64,000 bases of DNA from Extensimonas vulgaris. GTDB lineage: Bacteria; Pseudomonadota; Gammaproteobacteria; Burkholderiales; Burkholderiaceae_C. Below, piece after piece: positions 1 through 9,511 of this stretch. The notes under the pieces are model-generated. The model ran no database searches, had not been told where the DNA came from, and was given only the letters and a program-made list of their open reading frames with translations. Every line of letters starts with the position of its first letter. Positions within the stretch are counted from its first letter, which is position 1. The stretch spans positions 124,001 through 188,000 of the forward strand of contig NZ_QPJU01000003.1 in the NCBI RefSeq assembly GCF_003337425.1. The letters are read 5' to 3'. Made by a program: the position numbers and the translations under genes.

Positions 1-729
1 GTCGATCAGCGCGAACAGGTAGGGGTAGTTGAGCTCGCCCAGGTCGGGCTCGTGGCGCTCGGGCACGCCGGCGATCTGGATATGCCCCACGCGGCCCGTG
101 GGCAGGTACTGGCGCAGCTTGGTGCTCAGGTCGCCCTCGACGATCTGGCAGTGGTACAAGTCCATTTGCACCTTGAGGTTGGGTGCCTGCACGGCGTCGA
201 GCAGCGCGTGCGCCTGCGCCTGGCGGTTCAGCACGTAGCCCGGCATGTCGCGCGGGTTGATGGGCTCGATCAGCACTTCGCGCCCGCACTGAGCGGCCTG
301 CGCTGCGGCCCAGCGCAGGTTGGAAGCGAGCTGCTGCAGCAGCACCGCGCGCTCGGCTTCTGCGCAGCCCGGTGGCGCAATGCCCGACATCACGTGGATA
401 CGCGGGCAGTGCAGCACCTCGGCATATTCGAGCGCCTGCAGCACGCCGGCGCGGAATTCGGCCTCGTGCCCCGGCAGCGCCGCCGTGCCGCGCAGGCCCT
501 GCGCCCAGGCTTCGGCCATGGCGCTGCGCTGCGTGCCGCCCGCGGGCGCGTTGAACAGCACGAGCTGCAGGTCGTGCGCGGCCAGCTGCGCGGCCAGCGC
601 GCTCGCCTCGAAGGCGTAGGGAAACTGGCACTCCACGGCCGTGAAACCGTCGCGCGCGGCGGCGGCAAAGCGCTCGAGAAAGGGCAGCTCGGCGTACATC
701 AGGCTCAGATTGGCAGCAAAGCGGGGCAT
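1..729 (-). CDS. hyi: Hydroxypyruvate isomerase, 3' end outside window
   Basis: Interconverts hydroxypyruvate and tartronate semialdehyde in cytoplasmic glyoxylate metabolism. The reading frame is open from an ATG at 729 to the window edge (243 codons), so the C-terminus is missing. The N-terminus [17 protein letters not shown] is the usual start of the Hyi family. A TIM-barrel endonuclease-IV-like fold is expected; the motif LIEPINPRD carries the predicted metal-binding Glu, [11 protein letters not shown] follows, and [14 protein letters not shown] near the edge is the usual distal motif. It diverges from the GST gene at 855, and the 125-bp gap should hold both promoters. A more general sugar isomerase of the same fold is possible, but the N-terminal match favours Hyi. 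Confidence 0.85.
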   Translation of the reverse strand, partial: MPRFAANLSLMYAELPFLERFAAAARDGFTAVECQFPYAFEASALAAQLAAHDLQLVLFNAPAGGTQRSAMAEAWAQGLRGTAALPGHEAEFRAGVLQALEYAEVLHCPRIHVMSGIAPPGCAEAERAVLLQQLASNLRWAAAQAAQCGREVLIEPINPRDMPGYVLNRQAQAHALLDAVQAPNLKVQMDLYHCQIVEGDLSTKLRQYLPTGRVGHIQIAGVPERHEPDLGELNYPYLFALID

Positions 730-854
730 GGGGCAGGGCTCGTGATCGGGGAAAACCAGGGGAATGGGCACGCGCAGCGGCATTTGCCGATGGGCTTGAC
801 TATGATCGTTGATCGTCGCACCGACCCGCACCAACCACCCACCGGAGCCAAGCC

Positions 855-1574
855 ATGATAGACCTCTACACCGCCGGCACGCCCAACGGCCACAAAGTAT
901 CGATCGCGCTCGAGGAGCTCGGTCTGCCCTACGAGCTCAAGGTGCTCGACCTGGCCAAGAACGAGCAGAAGTCGCCCGAATTCCTCGCCATCAACCCCAA
1001 CGGCCGCATCCCCGCGATCGTCGATCACGACGAGGACGACTTTGCCGTGTTCGAGTCCGGCGCGATCCTGATCTACCTCGCCGAAAAAACCGGCCGCCTC
1101 ATGCCCACCGACCGCAAGGGCCGCTCGCGCGTGATCCAGTGGCTGATGTTCCAGATGGGCGGCGTGGGCCCCATGATGGGCCAGGCCAACGTGTTCTACC
1201 GCTACTTCCCGGAAAAAATCCAGCCCGTGATCGACCGCTTCCAGGGCGAGTGCAAGCGCCTGTTTCGCGTGCTCGACGGCCACCTCAAAGACCACGAATA
1301 CCTCGCGGGCGACTACTCGATCGCCGACATCGCCAACTGGGCCTGGGTGCGCACGCACCGCTGGTCGGGCATAGAAATCGACGACCTGCCGCACCTCAAG
1401 CGCTGGCGCGACGCCATCCGCGCGCGCCCCGCCGTGCAGCGCGGCATCGAGCGCCCACCGTCCAAGATCGACCTCACGCGCGACGGCGACGAAAAAGCCG
1501 CGCAGTTCGCACAAGAGGCGCGTGCCATGGTCGAAATGGGCCAGTCCAAAGACGCTGCGCCGCCGGCACGCTGA
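855..1574 (+). CDS. Glutathione S-transferase, YfcG/YghU-like
   Basis: A 239-residue cytoplasmic GST-family protein, probably a glutathione-dependent disulfide-bond reductase of the YfcG/YghU (Nu-class) type. The N-terminal thioredoxin-like domain starts [20 protein letters not shown], with the TPNGHK active-site loop of that class, then NPNGRIPAI (cis-Pro) and [13 protein letters not shown], which binds the glutathione gamma-glutamyl group. The all-helical C-terminal domain begins near residue 90 and holds [17 protein letters not shown]. The start is supported by GGAG eight bases upstream. Length is slightly above the usual 205-215 because of a polar tail. The next gene, 47 bases downstream in the same direction, is another GST, so the two are probably co-transcribed. 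Exact substrate is unknown. Confidence 0.85.
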   Translation: MIDLYTAGTPNGHKVSIALEELGLPYELKVLDLAKNEQKSPEFLAINPNGRIPAIVDHDEDDFAVFESGAILIYLAEKTGRLMPTDRKGRSRVIQWLMFQMGGVGPMMGQANVFYRYFPEKIQPVIDRFQGECKRLFRVLDGHLKDHEYLAGDYSIADIANWAWVRTHRWSGIEIDDLPHLKRWRDAIRARPAVQRGIERPPSKIDLTRDGDEKAAQFAQEARAMVEMGQSKDAAPPAR

Positions 1575-1621
1575 CGCTCATCCCCACGGACATCCATTCA
1601 CCCACCAACAAGGAGACGACA

Positions 1622-2239
1622 ATGCTGCTCTACACCACCGCGCGCGCCCCGAACCCGCGCCGCGTGCTCATGTTCCTGGCCGAAAAAGGCATCCACGACA
1701 TTCCGCTCCAGGAAATCGACCTCAACGCGCAGGAGCACAAGACCGAGGCCTTTCGTGCCAAGAGCCCGCTGGCCAAGGTGCCCGCGCTCGAGCTCGACGA
1801 CGGCCGCGTGCTGACCGAGACGCGCGCCATCTGCACCTACATCGAAGGCCTGCACCCCGAGCCCAACCTCATGGGGCGTGACTTCGAGGAGCGCGCCTTC
1901 ATCGAAATGGCCGACCGCCGCGCCGAGTGGTATTTGCTCGCCAACATCGCGAATTGCGTGCGCCACACGCACCCGGGCCTCGCGCCGCTCGAGCAGCCGC
2001 AGTTCCCCGACTTCGGCCACGCGCAGGCGCGCAAGGTGCGCGAGGTGGCAGGCTGGTTCGACGAAGTGCTCGCGCGCCAGCCCTGGGTTGCGGGCGAGCG
2101 CTTCACGATCGCCGACATCACGGCCTTTTGCGCGATCGAATTCGCCAAGCTCATGAAGTTCAAGCCCGCCGACGAAGGCTTTGCCGCGCTCCAAGCCTGG
2201 CGCGACCGCGTCGCCGAGCGCCCGAGCGCGCGGGTGTGA
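1622..2239 (+). CDS. Glutathione S-transferase family protein
   Basis: A 205-residue GST. The N-terminal thioredoxin-fold half contains KSPLAKVPALELDDG (cis-Pro loop) and LTETRAICTYIE (glutathione-binding Ser replaced by Thr-Arg as in some beta/theta-like members). The helical half contains WVAGERFTIADITAFCAIEF. The ATG at 1622 has a strong Shine-Dalgarno (AAGGAGACGACA just before it); the same frame is open further upstream but that part overlaps the preceding GST and is a shadow. It probably conjugates or reduces electrophilic substrates with glutathione; substrate unknown. Family-A repeats begin about nine bases after its stop codon. Confidence 0.85.
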   Translation: MLLYTTARAPNPRRVLMFLAEKGIHDIPLQEIDLNAQEHKTEAFRAKSPLAKVPALELDDGRVLTETRAICTYIEGLHPEPNLMGRDFEERAFIEMADRRAEWYLLANIANCVRHTHPGLAPLEQPQFPDFGHAQARKVREVAGWFDEVLARQPWVAGERFTIADITAFCAIEFAKLMKFKPADEGFAALQAWRDRVAERPSARV

Positions 2240-2247
2240 GTTTGCAT

Positions 2248-2286
2248 GTAATTGGGGTCAGATTCCTGTAATTGGGGTCAGATTCC
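2248..2286 (+). repeat. Family A REP-like motif, two tandem copies
   Basis: The motif GTAATTGGGGTCAGATTCC occurs twice with a 20-base period. The same core (AATTGGGGTCAGATTCC) recurs within uvrA at 6606-6772 and before the molybdoenzyme gene at 37889-37959, where copies are paired head-to-head. Short motifs of this kind can be REP sequences mobilised by REP-associated tyrosine transposases, but no such transposase gene is in the window, so that link is inference. Confidence 0.8.
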
Positions 2287-2592
2287 GATTATTTGTGCAG
2301 GTGAATGAGCCAATGGCGGGTGCCGGGATGTGCGCCCGGCGGCGCACCTTCTTTTCTTGTCTCGCCAAGAAAAGAAGGCAAAAGAAGGCGACCCTGCTGT
2401 CTGCGTCCCTGTGCGCCTGCTCGGCGCCCAGGGCAACCTGCGGTGCTCGCACCCGGCGGGGTCGCGCGAAACTCGCTGCGCTCAAACATCGCGCGCCCTT
2501 GATCCGCCGGGCGCTGCGCTCCTCGGCGCAGCCAGAAAGGGCGGGGATACCGCACGGGCCGTCGCTGCGCTCGGCCTTGGTCTGAAAAGCTC

Positions 2593-2708
2593 CCGTCATT
2601 GCGAGCCCCGCAGGGGCGCGGCAATCCAGGCCGGGCTCAGCAAGGGACGCAGGCGCTGCATCGAAAGCCGCTTGGATTGCCGCGGGCCTGCGGCCCTCGC
2701 AATGACCG
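2593..2708 (+). repeat. Family E inverted-repeat element, copy 1
   Basis: About 115 bases bounded by inverted ends reading CGTCATTGCGAG and CTCGCAATGAC. Each arm has an internal small palindrome (CCCCGCAGGGG at left, GGGCCTGCGGCCC at right) followed or preceded by GGCAATCC / GGATTGCC. A second copy lies at 30426-30546 with the two arms swapped, meaning the opposite orientation. Confidence 0.8.
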
Positions 2709-2778
2709 GGAACGATCCGCCCGCGTCCTGATGATGAATGGGCCATGGCGGCCCGGCTGTACCGATGGCCATGCGCCG

Positions 2779-2944
2779 CTAGTGCAGTGTTTGACGCTTG
2801 ATGCGACAAATAAAACCGATGGATTTTTGGTCTGGGCAAGGCGCAAACCGCAGCGATACCGGGTGGTATCGCGAGGATTTGCAACGCGGCCCAGGCCGAA
2901 AAGACGCGGTTTTATGTCGCAGATAGCGTCGAACACTGCACTAG
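2779..2944 (-). repeat. Family C palindromic element, copy C1
   Basis: A 166-base near-palindrome bounded by CTAGTGCAGTG and CACTGCACTAG. Its centre is the perfect hairpin GCGATACC/GGTATCGC, and the outer halves are imperfect reverse complements of each other along their whole length. Copies lie at 16079-16240, 62057-62218 and, cut by the window end, 63957-64000. The last four bases CTAG contain the stop codon of uvrA (2941-2943). The strong hairpin could serve as transcription terminator for uvrA. It has no transposase and looks like a MITE. Confidence 0.9.
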
Positions 2945-5900
2945 CGCGCGAGCACCGGCGCGAGCGCCTGGCCTGTCGGGATCGCTAATTCGGCGACGGC
3001 TTCGGGCGTGCCTGCGGCGGTGATGCGGCCGCCCTCGGCGCCGCCCTCGGGCCCCAGGTCTATGACCCAGTCGGCCTCGGCGATCAGGTCGAGGTCGTGC
3101 TCTATCACGAGCACGCTGTGGCCGTGATCGACCAGGCGGTGCAGCACGTTGATGAGCAGGCGCACGTCGGCCATGTGCAGGCCCACGGTGGGTTCGTCGA
3201 GCGCGTAGAGCGTGTGCGGCGTCTTTTGCCCGCGGCGGCCGACTTCGTCGCGCACCTTGCTGAGCTCGGTCACGAGCTTGATGCGCTGCGCCTCGCCGCC
3301 CGAAAGGGTGGGGCTGGGCTGGCCCAGCGTGAGGTAGCCCAGGCCCACGTCCTGGAGCAGCTGCAGCGGGTGCGCGATGCTGGGCATGCTCGCGAAGAAT
3401 TCCACCGCTTCATCGACTTCCATGCGCAGCACGTCGCCAATGCTTTTGCCGCGCCAGCGCACCGTGAGCGTCTCGGGGTTGAAACGCGCGCCGTGGCAGG
3501 CTTCGCACGGCACTTTGACGTCGGGCAAAAAAGCCATGCCTATGGTGCGTATGCCCTGGCCTTCGCAGCTTGTGCAGCGGCCCGCGCTGGTGTTGAAAGA
3601 AAAGCGCCCCGGCCCCCAGCCGCGCGCCTTGGCTTCGAGCGTTCCGGCAAACAGCTTGCGCACCGTGTCCCAAAAGCCGATGTAGGTCGCGGGGCAGCTG
3701 CGCGGCGTCTTGCCTATGGGGGTCTGATCGACTTCGAGCACGCGGTCTATGCTCTCGAAGCCCGCGAGCCCCGTGCAGCCCACGAGCGCCGGCGCGCGCC
3801 CCGCGTCCAAGGCTTCGCGCCCGGCGCGCGTGCTGCGCTGCTGCACCCAGGCCTGCACGTTGCGCAGCAGCACTTCGCGCGCGAGCGTCGATTTGCCCGA
3901 GCCGCTCACGCCCGTGACCGCGACCAGGCGCCGCAGCGGCACGCGCACGTCGAGCTGCTGCAGGTTGTGCAGCTGTGCGCCGTAGAGACGGAGCCACTCG
4001 GCGGGCTGCACGTTTTTGGCATCAAATTCGGCTTTTGCGCTGATGGAATCAGCGCTTGCAGCTTCTTTATCCGTAGCGTTTTGCGGCGTTGCAGAGCGCC
4101 CGCCCTCCCAGGCCGGATCGGGCAGCACGGGCCGGCGCGGCTGCAGCGGGTGGCGCATGGCATGCAGCAGGTAGCGCCCGGTTTGCGATGCGGGCACGGC
4201 GGCCAGGTCTTGCGCGCTGCCCTGCGCCACCAGGCGCCCGCCGCGCCGGCCCGCGCCGGGGCCAATGTCGATGAGGTGGTCGGCGGCGCGCAGCGTGTCC
4301 TCGTCGTGCTCCACCACCACCAGCGTGTTGCCCTGGTCGCGCAGCTGCTGCAGCGCGCGCAGCAGCACGCGGTTGTCGCGTGCGTGCAGGCCGATGGTGG
4401 GCTCGTCGAGCACGTAGCACACGCCCTGCAGGTTGCTGCCGAGCTGCGCCGCGAGCCGGATGCGCTGCGCCTCGCCGCCGCTGAGCGTGGGCGCGCCGCG
4501 GTCCAGCGTGAGGTAGCCCAGGCCCACTTCTTCGAGAAAGGCGAGGCGGCTTTGAATTTCGGGCAGCAGGTCGCGCGCGATTTCGGCCGCGCGACCCTGC
4601 AGCCGCAGCCCCGCGAACCAGCGCCGCAGTTCGCGCACGCTCTGGCGCGCGAGCGTGGTGATGGCGATGCCGGCGTGCGTGGCGGTGTCGGCCGGGGTGT
4701 CGGTCGGGGTGCTGGCGTCGGTGCCGACGTCGGTCGTGGCGAGCGCCCCGGCGCCCGGCAATTCGAGCCGCACCGCGCGCGCCGTGGCGTTCAGGCGCGT
4801 GCCCTGGCAGCTTGGGCAGACGGTGTCGGCCAGGTCTTCGACTTCGGGCTCGGCAAAGGTCTGCTCGCGGCCCTTGGCGTCGTCGGCGCGCTGCGAATCG
4901 TCGAACAGCTTGCGCTGCTCCTTGCTCAGCAGCACGCCCGTGCCCACGCAGTCGGGGCACCAGCCGTGTTTGCTGTTGTACGAAAACAGGCGCGGGTCGA
5001 GCTCGGCATAGCTGGTCGCGCACACCGGACAGGCGCGCGTGGTGGAAAACACCTGCAGCGTGCCGACCCCGGCCGTGGAGGCGCCCGCGGCCAGCGCTTC
5101 GGCCAGGCCGTCGAGCGGCGCGAGCACGTGCAGCACGCCCTTGCCGAATTCGAGCGCGCGCGCCAGCCCGTCGCGCAGCAGGTCTTCGGCCTCGGGCGTC
5201 ACGTGCAGGCTTAGCACAGGCAGCTCGATGCTATGTTCTTTGAAGCGGTCGAGGCGCGGAAATGGCGCGGTGGGCACGAATTCGCCATCCACGCGCAAAT
5301 GGCTGTAGCCGCGCGCGCGCGCCCACTCGGCAAGCTCGGTGTAAATGCCCTTGCGCCCCTGCACCAGCGGCGCGAGCAAGCCGATGTGCTGGCCGCGGTA
5401 TTGCTGCAGCAGCTGCGCGGCGATGCGCTCGGGCGTTTGCGGCTGCACCGCGGCGCCGTCGTGGATGCAGTGCTGCACGCCGAGCTTGACGTACAGCAGG
5501 CGCAGGAAATGCCAGATTTCGGTGCTCGTGCCCACCGTGCTCTTGCGCCCGCCGCGCGAGAGGCGCTGCTCTATCGCCACCGTGGGCGGAATGCCATAGA
5601 CCGCATCGACTTCGGGCCGCCCCGCGGGCTGCACGATGCTGCGCGCGTAGGCGTTGAGGCTTTCGAGGTAGCGGCGCTGGCCCTCGTTGAACAGAATGTC
5701 GAAGGCCAGCGTCGATTTGCCCGAGCCGCTCACGCCGCTGACCACGTTGAAGCGCCCGCGCGGAATCTGCACGCTCAGGTGCTGCAGGTTGTGCTCGGTG
5801 GCGTTCACGATGTCTATGGTGTTTTTGGCCTCTAGGAGCCTGTCGGACTTTGGAATCGTCGGCTGCGAATGCGCCGCAGCGGCCCATTTTTTACCGGCTT

Positions 5901-8900
5901 CTTGCCCCATAGCACCACTATGGGGCGGCGAATCCGGCAAAAACTGGCCTCGCTGGGGCGCATTCTCGCTATCGACGCCCAAAGTCCGACAGGCTCCTAG
6001 CGCCCGTGATTCTTGCGCTGATAGCTCTTGTTTCGGGAGCCCCGGCGCCGCTTCCTGCACGGCGCCTGAACCCAGGCCCAGCGTCTGGTCGTAGTCGCGC
6101 AGCGCTTGGCCGGTGTGCGAGCTCGGGTGCTGGCGCAGGTCTTCGGGCGTACCCTCGGCCACGATGCGTCCGCCCGCGTCGCCGCCTTCGGGGCCCAGGT
6201 CGATCAGCCAGTCGCTCGCGCGGATCACGTCGAGGTTGTGCTCGATCAGGATCAGCGAATGCCCCGCGTCGAGGAGCTTGCGCAGCGCGCGCATGAGCTT
6301 GGCAATGTCGTCGAAGTGCAACCCCGTGGTGGGCTCGTCGAACAAAAACAGCGTGCCCTTGCGCGCGAGCGGCTGCCGGCTCGCCGACGCGCTCTTGCCC
6401 GCCTGCGCCAGAAAACCCGCGAGCTTGAGGCGCTGCGCCTCGCCGCCGCTCAGCGTGGGCACGGGCTGCCCCAGCGCCAGATAGCCGAGCCCCACGTCCA
6501 CGAGCGGCTGCAGCATGCGCAGCACCTCGCGGTCCTGCGCAAACACCTGCACCGCCTCGCCCACCGTGAGCTCCAGCACCTGCGCCACGTTCAGGCGCCT
6601 GAAATGGGTGAAATGGGGGTCAGATTCCGATGTCCGGCCTTCTTCTGCCAAATTGGGGTCAGACTCCAATTTCTGCCCGTCTTCAGGGTCGCCAAAATAA
6701 TTGGAATCTGACCCCAATTTCTGGAGCGCGCCCGAAGCGTCGGCAAAATTGGAATCTGACCCCCATTTCCGCTCGATCGTGACTTCGAGGATTTCGGGGC
6801 GATAGCGTTGGCCGTTGCAGTCGGGGCAGCGCAGATAGACGTCGCTGAGGAACTGCATCTCGACATGCTCGAAGCCTGAGCCGCCGCAGGTGGGGCAGCG
6901 GCCGTCGCCGCTGTTGAAGCTGAACTTGGCCGCGGTGTAGCCGCGCTGGCGCGCGAGCGGTGCGTCGGCGAACAGGGCGCGGATGGCGTCCCAGGCGCCG
7001 ACGTAGCTCACGGGGTTGGAGCGCGCGGTCTTGCCTATGGGCGACTGGTCGACGAAGACCACGTCGCTCAGGTGGTCGGCGCCGAGCAGCCTGTCGTGCG
7101 CGCCGGGCGGCTCGGTGGGCTTGCCGAAGTGGCGCAGCAGCGCGGGTGCGAGGATGTCCTGGATCAGCGTCGATTTGCCCGAGCCGCTCACGCCCGTCAC
7201 CGTGACCATGCGCTGCAGCGGAAACTCCACCGTCACGTTCTGCAGGTTGTGCGCGCGGGCGCCTTCGAGGATCAGGCGCGGCGTGGCCTCGGTCACGCGG
7301 CGCTTGAAGCCGAAGCCGACCTGCTTGCGCCCGCTCAGGTACGCGCCCGTGAGCGTGTCGGCCTGGCGCAGCGCCGCGGGGCTGCCGTCGAAGACGATGC
7401 GCCCGCCCTGCGCGCCCGGGCCCGGCCCCATGTCGATCACGCGGTCGGCCGCGAGCATCACGGCCGGGTCGTGCTCCACCACCACGAGCGTGTTGCCCGC
7501 GTCGCGCAGGCGCAGCATGGCCTCGGTGATGCGGTGCATGTCGCGCGGGTGCAGGCCTATGCTGGGCTCGTCGAGCACGAACAGCGTGTTGACCAGCGAG
7601 GTGCCCAGCGCCGTGGTCAGGTTGATGCGCTGCACCTCGCCGCCGCTGAGCGTGCGGCTTTGCCGGTCGAGCGTGAGGTAGCCTATGCCCACGTCGCACA
7701 GGTAGCGCAGGCGCGTGCTGATCTCGTCGTACAGCAGGCGCAGCGCCTGCGCCTCGCCGTGCGATTTGAGGTCAAATCCGCCCTTGGCGCCCGTGGATGG
7801 TGCGCTAGCAGCTCCTGATTCAGAAGCGTTTTGCGCCTGCTGCAATTCTTCTGTGAGCAGCGCGAAAAAGCGCCGCAGCCGCACGATGGGCAGCAGCATC
7901 AGGTCGTGCAGGCACAGGCCCGGCAGCGCCTCGAGCTGCGCGCGGCCCCAGGGCAGGCCCACGGGCATGAAGCGCTGCGCAGGTTCGAGCACGGCGTCGG
8001 CCGCGGCCTTGCTGCCCACGCGCCACAGCAGGCTCTCAGTGTGCAGGCGCGCGCCGCCGCAGGCCGGGCAGGGCGTGTAGCTGCGGTATTTGGACAGCAG
8101 CACGCGGATGTGCATCTTGTACGCCTTGCTTTCGAGGTAGTCGAAAAAGCGCTGGATGCCGTACCACTGCTTCTGCCACTGGCCCGCCCAGCCCGGCGCG
8201 CCCTGCAGCACCCAGTGCTGCTGTTCGGGCGTGAGTCGGTTCCAGGGCGTGTCGCGCGGGATGCCCGCAGCCTCGGCGTGGCGCAGCAGGTCGGCCTGCA
8301 CCTCTTTCCAGGCGGGCGTCTGTATGGGCTTGATCGCACCGGCGCGCAGCGTGAGCTTGTCGTCGGGGATCACCAGGTCCCAATCGACGCCGATCACGCG
8401 GCCAAAGCCCCGGCAAGTCGGGCACGCGCCCACGGCGGAATTGAACGAGAACATCGACGGCAGCGGCTCGTGGTAGTGCAGGCCGCTGTCGGGGCAGTGC
8501 AGGCCGCTGGAAAAGCGCCAGCGCTCGGGCGCACCAACATTTTTGCCATCGCCATTGCCCTCGGTTTGGTGCCCGGCCTCGCCTTCAGCCTTGCCGCCGG
8601 CGCCCAGCCGGTACACCGTGAGCTGCCCGCCGCCGCGCTGCAGCGCGAGCTCGATCGCCTCGACCACGCGCGCCTTGTCGGCCACGCTCCAGCGAAAGCG
8701 GTCGGCCACCACGTCGAGCACCTTGACGGGCGCCTGCCCCGGCGCGCCGGGCTCCTCGCGCTCGGCCTGCACCTTGGTAAAGCCGCTCGCCGACAGCCAT
8801 TGCTCGATCTGCTCGGGCGGCGTGCCCGCGGGCACGGTCACGGCAAAGGTGAGCACGATGCGCGCATCCTCGGCGGCGCAGCGCCGCTGCAGCTCAGCGT

Positions 8901-9312
8901 AGATGCTCTCGGGCGTGTCGTGCTGCACGGGCAGCGCGGTCTGCCGGTCGAACAGCCGGCCCGCACGCGCGAACAGCAGCTTGAGGTGGTCGTTGAGCTC
9001 GGTCATCGTGCCCACGGTGGAGCGCGAGCTGCGCACGGGGTTCGTCTGGTCGATCGCGATCGCCGGCGGCACGCCCTCGACCTTGTCCACCGCGGGCTTG
9101 TCCATGCGGTCGAGAAACTGGCGCGCGTAGGCGCTGAAGGTCTCCACATAGCGCCGCTGACCCTCGGCGTAGAGCGTGTCGAACACCAGGCTCGACTTGC
9201 CCGAGCCGCTCGGCCCCGTGACCACGGTGAGCTCGCCCGTGCGCAGGTCGAGGTCGAGGTTCTGCAGCTTGTGCTGGCGTGCGCCGCGGATGCGTATCAG
9301 TCCCTGGGTCAT
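2941..9312 (-). CDS. uvrA: Double-length excinuclease UvrA (two fused UvrA units)
   Basis: A 2,123-residue DNA-damage recognition ATPase, twice the normal UvrA length (about 940). Four P-loops are visible, near residues 33 (GPSGSGKSS), 705, 1192 and 1799 (GVSGSGKST), each paired with an LSGG(E)xQR signature and a DEPT/DEPS Walker B. Zinc CxxC pairs occur in both units (CPTCGG...CPDCNG; CTSCEG...CEACHG). The first unit ends and the second begins around residue 1165. The start [10 protein letters not shown] is chosen because UvrA homology begins there; the frame stays open upstream without homology. It is unusually expanded by repeats: family A copies at residues about 850-903, a B element at about 1105-1161 and D-like sequence near 487-507 and 1743-1766. 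The stop codon lies in a C element. It may act with UvrB, or as a specialised paralogue; no second uvrA is in view. Confidence 0.9.
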   Translation of the reverse strand: MTQGLIRIRGARQHKLQNLDLDLRTGELTVVTGPSGSGKSSLVFDTLYAEGQRRYVETFSAYARQFLDRMDKPAVDKVEGVPPAIAIDQTNPVRSSRSTVGTMTELNDHLKLLFARAGRLFDRQTALPVQHDTPESIYAELQRRCAAEDARIVLTFAVTVPAGTPPEQIEQWLSASGFTKVQAEREEPGAPGQAPVKVLDVVADRFRWSVADKARVVEAIELALQRGGGQLTVYRLGAGGKAEGEAGHQTEGNGDGKNVGAPERWRFSSGLHCPDSGLHYHEPLPSMFSFNSAVGACPTCRGFGRVIGVDWDLVIPDDKLTLRAGAIKPIQTPAWKEVQADLLRHAEAAGIPRDTPWNRLTPEQQHWVLQGAPGWAGQWQKQWYGIQRFFDYLESKAYKMHIRVLLSKYRSYTPCPACGGARLHTESLLWRVGSKAAADAVLEPAQRFMPVGLPWGRAQLEALPGLCLHDLMLLPIVRLRRFFALLTEELQQAQNASESGAASAPSTGAKGGFDLKSHGEAQALRLLYDEISTRLRYLCDVGIGYLTLDRQSRTLSGGEVQRINLTTALGTSLVNTLFVLDEPSIGLHPRDMHRITEAMLRLRDAGNTLVVVEHDPAVMLAADRVIDMGPGPGAQGGRIVFDGSPAALRQADTLTGAYLSGRKQVGFGFKRRVTEATPRLILEGARAHNLQNVTVEFPLQRMVTVTGVSGSGKSTLIQDILAPALLRHFGKPTEPPGAHDRLLGADHLSDVVFVDQSPIGKTARSNPVSYVGAWDAIRALFADAPLARQRGYTAAKFSFNSGDGRCPTCGGSGFEHVEMQFLSDVYLRCPDCNGQRYRPEILEVTIERKWGSDSNFADASGALQKLGSDSNYFGDPEDGQKLESDPNLAEEGRTSESDPHFTHFRRLNVAQVLELTVGEAVQVFAQDREVLRMLQPLVDVGLGYLALGQPVPTLSGGEAQRLKLAGFLAQAGKSASASRQPLARKGTLFLFDEPTTGLHFDDIAKLMRALRKLLDAGHSLILIEHNLDVIRASDWLIDLGPEGGDAGGRIVAEGTPEDLRQHPSSHTGQALRDYDQTLGLGSGAVQEAAPGLPKQELSAQESRALGACRTLGVDSENAPQRGQFLPDSPPHSGAMGQEAGKKWAAAAHSQPTIPKSDRLLEAKNTIDIVNATEHNLQHLSVQIPRGRFNVVSGVSGSGKSTLAFDILFNEGQRRYLESLNAYARSIVQPAGRPEVDAVYGIPPTVAIEQRLSRGGRKSTVGTSTEIWHFLRLLYVKLGVQHCIHDGAAVQPQTPERIAAQLLQQYRGQHIGLLAPLVQGRKGIYTELAEWARARGYSHLRVDGEFVPTAPFPRLDRFKEHSIELPVLSLHVTPEAEDLLRDGLARALEFGKGVLHVLAPLDGLAEALAAGASTAGVGTLQVFSTTRACPVCATSYAELDPRLFSYNSKHGWCPDCVGTGVLLSKEQRKLFDDSQRADDAKGREQTFAEPEVEDLADTVCPSCQGTRLNATARAVRLELPGAGALATTDVGTDASTPTDTPADTATHAGIAITTLARQSVRELRRWFAGLRLQGRAAEIARDLLPEIQSRLAFLEEVGLGYLTLDRGAPTLSGGEAQRIRLAAQLGSNLQGVCYVLDEPTIGLHARDNRVLLRALQQLRDQGNTLVVVEHDEDTLRAADHLIDIGPGAGRRGGRLVAQGSAQDLAAVPASQTGRYLLHAMRHPLQPRRPVLPDPAWEGGRSATPQNATDKEAASADSISAKAEFDAKNVQPAEWLRLYGAQLHNLQQLDVRVPLRRLVAVTGVSGSGKSTLAREVLLRNVQAWVQQRSTRAGREALDAGRAPALVGCTGLAGFESIDRVLEVDQTPIGKTPRSCPATYIGFWDTVRKLFAGTLEAKARGWGPGRFSFNTSAGRCTSCEGQGIRTIGMAFLPDVKVPCEACHGARFNPETLTVRWRGKSIGDVLRMEVDEAVEFFASMPSIAHPLQLLQDVGLGYLTLGQPSPTLSGGEAQRIKLVTELSKVRDEVGRRGQKTPHTLYALDEPTVGLHMADVRLLINVLHRLVDHGHSVLVIEHDLDLIAEADWVIDLGPEGGAEGGRITAAGTPEAVAELAIPTGQALAPVLAR
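4015..4085 (-). repeat. D-like palindromic repeat inside uvrA
   Basis: On the coding strand the segment reads as an AGCTGCAAGCGCTGATT / AATCAGCGC imperfect palindrome, resembling the intergenic D motifs at 34611-34668 and 63913-63956. It encodes an Ala/Lys/Asp-rich linker (about residues 1743-1766) just before the fourth ATPase domain. The family assignment rests on eye alignment and is tentative. Confidence 0.4.
5832..6000 (-). repeat. Family B palindromic element in frame in uvrA (B1)
   Basis: A 163-base core (5835-5997) bounded by perfect inverted ends GGAGCCTGTCGGACTTTGG and its complement, extended here to CTA...TAG (22-base inverted ends). The centre is the hairpin CCCCATAG/CTATGGGG and the two halves are imperfect reverse complements throughout. 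It differs from the copy at 44702-44866 at only three positions by hand alignment. It is translated as part of UvrA (begins [11 protein letters not shown], then [14 protein letters not shown], ends IPKSDRL). Flanking TA on both sides could be a target duplication; 163 plus 2 equals 55 codons. Confidence 0.95.
6606..6772. repeat. Family A cluster, four copies inside uvrA
   Basis: Two direct copies (about 6609-6630 and 6650-6672) and two inverted copies (about 6699-6721 and 6752-6770) of AATTGGGGTCAGATTCC form a nested inverted repeat. All four are read in frame on the uvrA strand, giving GSDSN from one orientation and ESDPN/ESDPH from the other. They lie where normal UvrA has only a few residues between VTIERK and the helix [13 protein letters not shown]. 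Confidence 0.9.
7790..7855 (-). repeat. D-like repeat inside uvrA
   Basis: Coding-strand sequence GCGCAAAACGCTTCTGAATC followed by AGGAGCTGCTAGCGCA resembles the D motif and encodes an Ala/Ser-rich linker around residues 487-507, ahead of the first unit's LSGGEVQR signature. Tentative, by eye only. Confidence 0.4.
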
Positions 9313-9414
9313 GGCTGCAATGGGGATGTGCTGTGGTTGAGGCGGGGCATTGTAGGAGCGGGGCAAAGTCCTTGGGGGCGCATGTTTTTGCGCGCCCTTG
9401 CGTTCCGGCCGGCG

Positions 9415-9446
9415 AAAAAAAACCTTGCAGCCGCTGGACTGCAAGG
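9415..9446 (-). terminator. Rho-independent terminator, distal of two after porin gene
   Basis: On the minus strand CCTTGCAG / CTGCAAGG forms an 8-bp stem with an 8-base loop, followed by AA-free C residues and a run of eight T (plus-strand A run at 9415-9422). It lies downstream of the porin stop. Confidence 0.65.
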
Positions 9447-9465
9447 CAGGAAGATTCGCAATGAT

Positions 9466-9499
9466 GAAAAAAAGCACATGGCCACTGAGGGCCATGTGC
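9466..9499 (-). terminator. Rho-independent terminator of porin gene
   Basis: On the minus strand GCACATGGCC / GGCCATGTGC forms a perfect 10-bp stem with a six-base loop, followed by a T run. It starts 13 bases after the porin stop codon, and a second hairpin follows at 9415-9446. Confidence 0.85.
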
Positions 9500-9511
9500 G
9501 CAGCCGGGCAA

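Larger units (their letters stand above)
2240..2940. other. Geneless, repeat-dense interval
   Basis: About 700 bases with no convincing gene. In order it holds two tandem family-A motifs (2248-2286); a GC-rich stretch beginning with a CTTCTTTTCTTG / CCAAGAAAAGAAG inverted repeat (about 2350-2376) that looks like further dispersed intergenic repeat; an E element (2593-2708); and a C element (2779-2944). Open frames here run through repeat sequence, have no ribosome-binding sites and resemble nothing I know. Convergent flanking genes (GST rightward, uvrA leftward) make it a 3'-3' gap. Confidence 0.7.

Noticed and set aside
2637-2936. Small open frame reading through the C1 element
   Set aside because: A stop-free frame exists in every C copy, but there is no start or Shine-Dalgarno support; treated as a property of the element, not as a gene.
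3097-5214. Long rightward open frame of 705 codons antisense to uvrA
   Set aside because: It mirrors the codon pattern of uvrA on the other strand, is rich in His/Ala/Arg/Gln as antisense frames of GC-rich genes are, and has no recognisable domain.
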